A DNA stretch of 51,015 bases, taken from assembly GCA_947627245.1 (NCBI GenBank), contig CANQVH010000021.1, positions 1 to 51,015 on the forward strand, in the 5' to 3' direction. A model generated the notes under the pieces. It was not told where the DNA came from. It made no database searches and was given only the letters and a program-made list of their open reading frames with translations. Shown piece after piece: positions 49,619 through 51,015 of this stretch (its first letter is position 1; every line of letters begins with the position of its first letter). A program made the position numbers and the translations under genes. Source of the stretch: an uncultured Lachnospiraceae bacterium. GTDB lineage: Bacteria > Bacillota > Clostridia > Lachnospirales > Lachnospiraceae.

Positions 49619-50974
49619 ATGGCTGTATTCAGATGTAAGATGTGTGGCGGGGACCTGCTGATGAACGAAGGAGCATCGACATGTACCTGCGAGTATTGTG
49701 GGACGGAACAGACGGTACCTACCATCAAGGATGAAAACCTGCAGGGATTGTTTAACCGGGCAAATGTCCTGCGTATGAAGGCGGAGTTTGACAAGGCGGA
49801 AGAGATTTATGAAAAGATCCTACAGTCTGATGAGGGCGAAGCGGAAGCGTATTGGGGGCTGATCCTCTGTAAATATGGGATCGAGTATGTCGAAGATCCT
49901 GTTACATTTAAAAGAATACCCACTTGCCACCGGACTTCCTACGAGGCGATCACAGCAGACGCGGACTATAAAAATGCCCTGAAGTATGCGGATACTACCC
50001 AGCGCGGAATCTATGAGACGGAGGCAAAGACGATTGATGATATCCAGAAAGGTATCCTTGCGATCTCACAGAAGGAAGATCCCTATGATGTCTTCATTTG
50101 CTATAAAGAGACGGATGAAAACGGAAAACGGACGCAGGACAGTGTGATCGCCAATGATATCTATTATCAGCTTACACAGGAAGGTTTTAAGGTATTCTAT
50201 GCAGCGATCACCATGGAGGACAAGCTGGGGAGTGAATATGAGCCATACATTTTTTCGGCATTGAATACAGCAAAGGTCATGCTCTGCCTTGGGACAAGAC
50301 CGGAGTATTTTAGTGCTGTATGGGTCAAGAACGAGTGGTCAAGATTCCTGAAGCTGATGAAAAAAGACCGGTCAAAGCTGCTGATCCCCTGCTACCGGGA
50401 TATGGATGCTTATGAGCTGCCTGAGGAATTTGCACATCTCCAGGCACAGGATATGTCCAAGATCGGTTTTATCAACGATCTTGTCAGGGGTATCCGGAAA
50501 GTGATATCCAAGGAGGAAATCCCTACCATTAAAGAGTTGACTGTTGAAAGCGGAAATGGGACAAACACTGCCCCGCTGCTCAGGCGCGCATTCATGTTTC
50601 TGGAAGACGGAGAATGGAAGAAAGCAGATGAGTTTTGTGAGCAGGTTCTTAATCTTGAACCGGAGAATGCGCAGGCATATGTTGGCAAACTGATGGCCCG
50701 ACTGAAAGTCAATAAGCAGGAAGATCTGGCGGACTGCGAGGAGCCGTTTGACGATAAGAACAATTACATCAAGGCAGTGAGATTTGCATCCCCGGAGCTT
50801 AAAGATGAACTGGAAGGATATGTGAGATCAATAAAGGACCGCAATGAAACAAATCGTCTAAATAGCATTTATGCAGAGGCCCAGAGAAAGTATGAGACGG
50901 CAAAGACCGAGAAAGAATACAAAGAGGCGGCGGTCATCTTGATATGCTCCCTTTCAGGTAGACAAGCGAAATAA
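49619..50974 (+). CDS. Zinc-ribbon, TPR-like and TIR-domain protein
   Basis: A 451-aa protein. The N-terminal zinc ribbon is FRCKMCGGD...CEYCGTEQ (about 4-27). A TPR-like hairpin follows (ANVLRMKAEFDKAEEIYEKIL, about 43-63). The TIR domain (about 155-290) contains YDVFICYKETDENG, EGFKVFYAAITMEDKLG and FSAVWVKNEWSRF; the W-V-K-N-E motif matches the catalytic Glu context of NAD-cleaving TIR domains (SARM1-like W-x3-E). C-terminal TPR-like repeats (ALLRRAFMFLEDGEWKKADEFCEQVLNLEP, about 320-350) continue into a helical tail. The last residues (ILICSLSGRQAK) look like out-of-frame sequence. Predicted effector of the operon: a cytoplasmic NADase tethered through the SPFH/zinc-ribbon partners (inference). 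Confidence 0.85.
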   Translation: MAVFRCKMCGGDLLMNEGASTCTCEYCGTEQTVPTIKDENLQGLFNRANVLRMKAEFDKAEEIYEKILQSDEGEAEAYWGLILCKYGIEYVEDPVTFKRIPTCHRTSYEAITADADYKNALKYADTTQRGIYETEAKTIDDIQKGILAISQKEDPYDVFICYKETDENGKRTQDSVIANDIYYQLTQEGFKVFYAAITMEDKLGSEYEPYIFSALNTAKVMLCLGTRPEYFSAVWVKNEWSRFLKLMKKDRSKLLIPCYRDMDAYELPEEFAHLQAQDMSKIGFINDLVRGIRKVISKEEIPTIKELTVESGNGTNTAPLLRRAFMFLEDGEWKKADEFCEQVLNLEPENAQAYVGKLMARLKVNKQEDLADCEEPFDDKNNYIKAVRFASPELKDELEGYVRSIKDRNETNRLNSIYAEAQRKYETAKTEKEYKEAAVILICSLSGRQAK

Positions 50975-51015
50975 TAAAAGCTTGTTTGTCTGGAAGGGAG
51001 TATTTTATTGAGAAG
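50941..51015 (+). other. Possible frame-shifted continuation of the TIR protein
   Basis: In another frame, 50962-51015 reads TSEIIKACLSGREYFIEK, the sort of helical repeat expected to follow the TIR protein's tail, but a TAG lies at 50959-50961. This hints at an eroded longer C-terminus. An alternative is that a new gene begins at TTG 51008, which has GAAGGGAG (50993-51000) 7 nt upstream. The window ends before this can be decided. Confidence 0.35.

Overview
The window looks like a chromosome segment of a gut-type anaerobic Firmicute, most likely a member of the Lachnospiraceae (Clostridia). This rests on pyruvate:ferredoxin oxidoreductase, pyrophosphate-type phosphofructokinase and pyruvate phosphate dikinase together, the alpha2-type glycyl-tRNA synthetase, the era-recO pair, a B. 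subtilis YkpA-like ABC-F protein, strong AGGAGG ribosome sites and a large secreted M60 (mucin-type) metalloprotease. No rRNA, tRNA or CRISPR array was recognised.

Region 1 (1-5.8 kb) is AT-rich and foreign in character. A broken OLD-like ATPase/TOPRIM gene is followed by an orphan 3' end of tuf (EF-Tu), then a four-gene, overlapping BsuBI/PstI-type restriction-modification operon with two unrecognised downstream genes, then a second orphan tuf 3' end. The two tuf ends are direct repeats bounding a 4.3 kb cargo, as expected for serial insertion at the tuf 3' end.

Region 2 (6-12 kb) is a signalling cluster: a lipoprotein that fuses a solute-binding domain to a 5'-nucleotidase C-terminal domain, a dCache-type hybrid histidine kinase overlapping it, a small membrane protein, and a convergent REC-like/PAS/GGDEF diguanylate cyclase. 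Region 3 (12.2-20.4 kb) encodes a 2146-residue secreted M60 protease with a dockerin-like segment and a secreted FN3 protein with a possible cohesin-like N-terminus. Region 4 (20.4-23.7 kb) is a YdjI/YdjG/YdjH-like membrane-stress module (SPFH plus zinc ribbons, zinc-ribbon membrane protein, TPM-domain protein), followed by a candidate small RNA.

Region 5 (24-44 kb) is mostly core: ABC-F ATPase, PFOR, an orphan AAA ATPase, a DUF1461-type membrane protein, a short FakA-like domain, an M16C peptidase, era, recO, a lipoprotein, glyS, PPi-phosphofructokinase and ppdK. The last two plus PFOR outline a pyrophosphate-linked glycolysis.

Region 6 (44-51 kb) is accessory. It holds a methyltransferase-STAS fusion whose frame is broken at a run of nine G, an XRE regulator with a divergent promoter and palindrome, and an operon of ribbon-helix-helix protein, zinc-ribbon/SPFH protein, four-helix membrane protein and zinc-ribbon/TPR/TIR protein. 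The TIR domain keeps the W-x3-E motif of NAD-cleaving TIRs. This SPFH-TIR operon is the best candidate for an undescribed system, possibly a membrane-sensing immune module.
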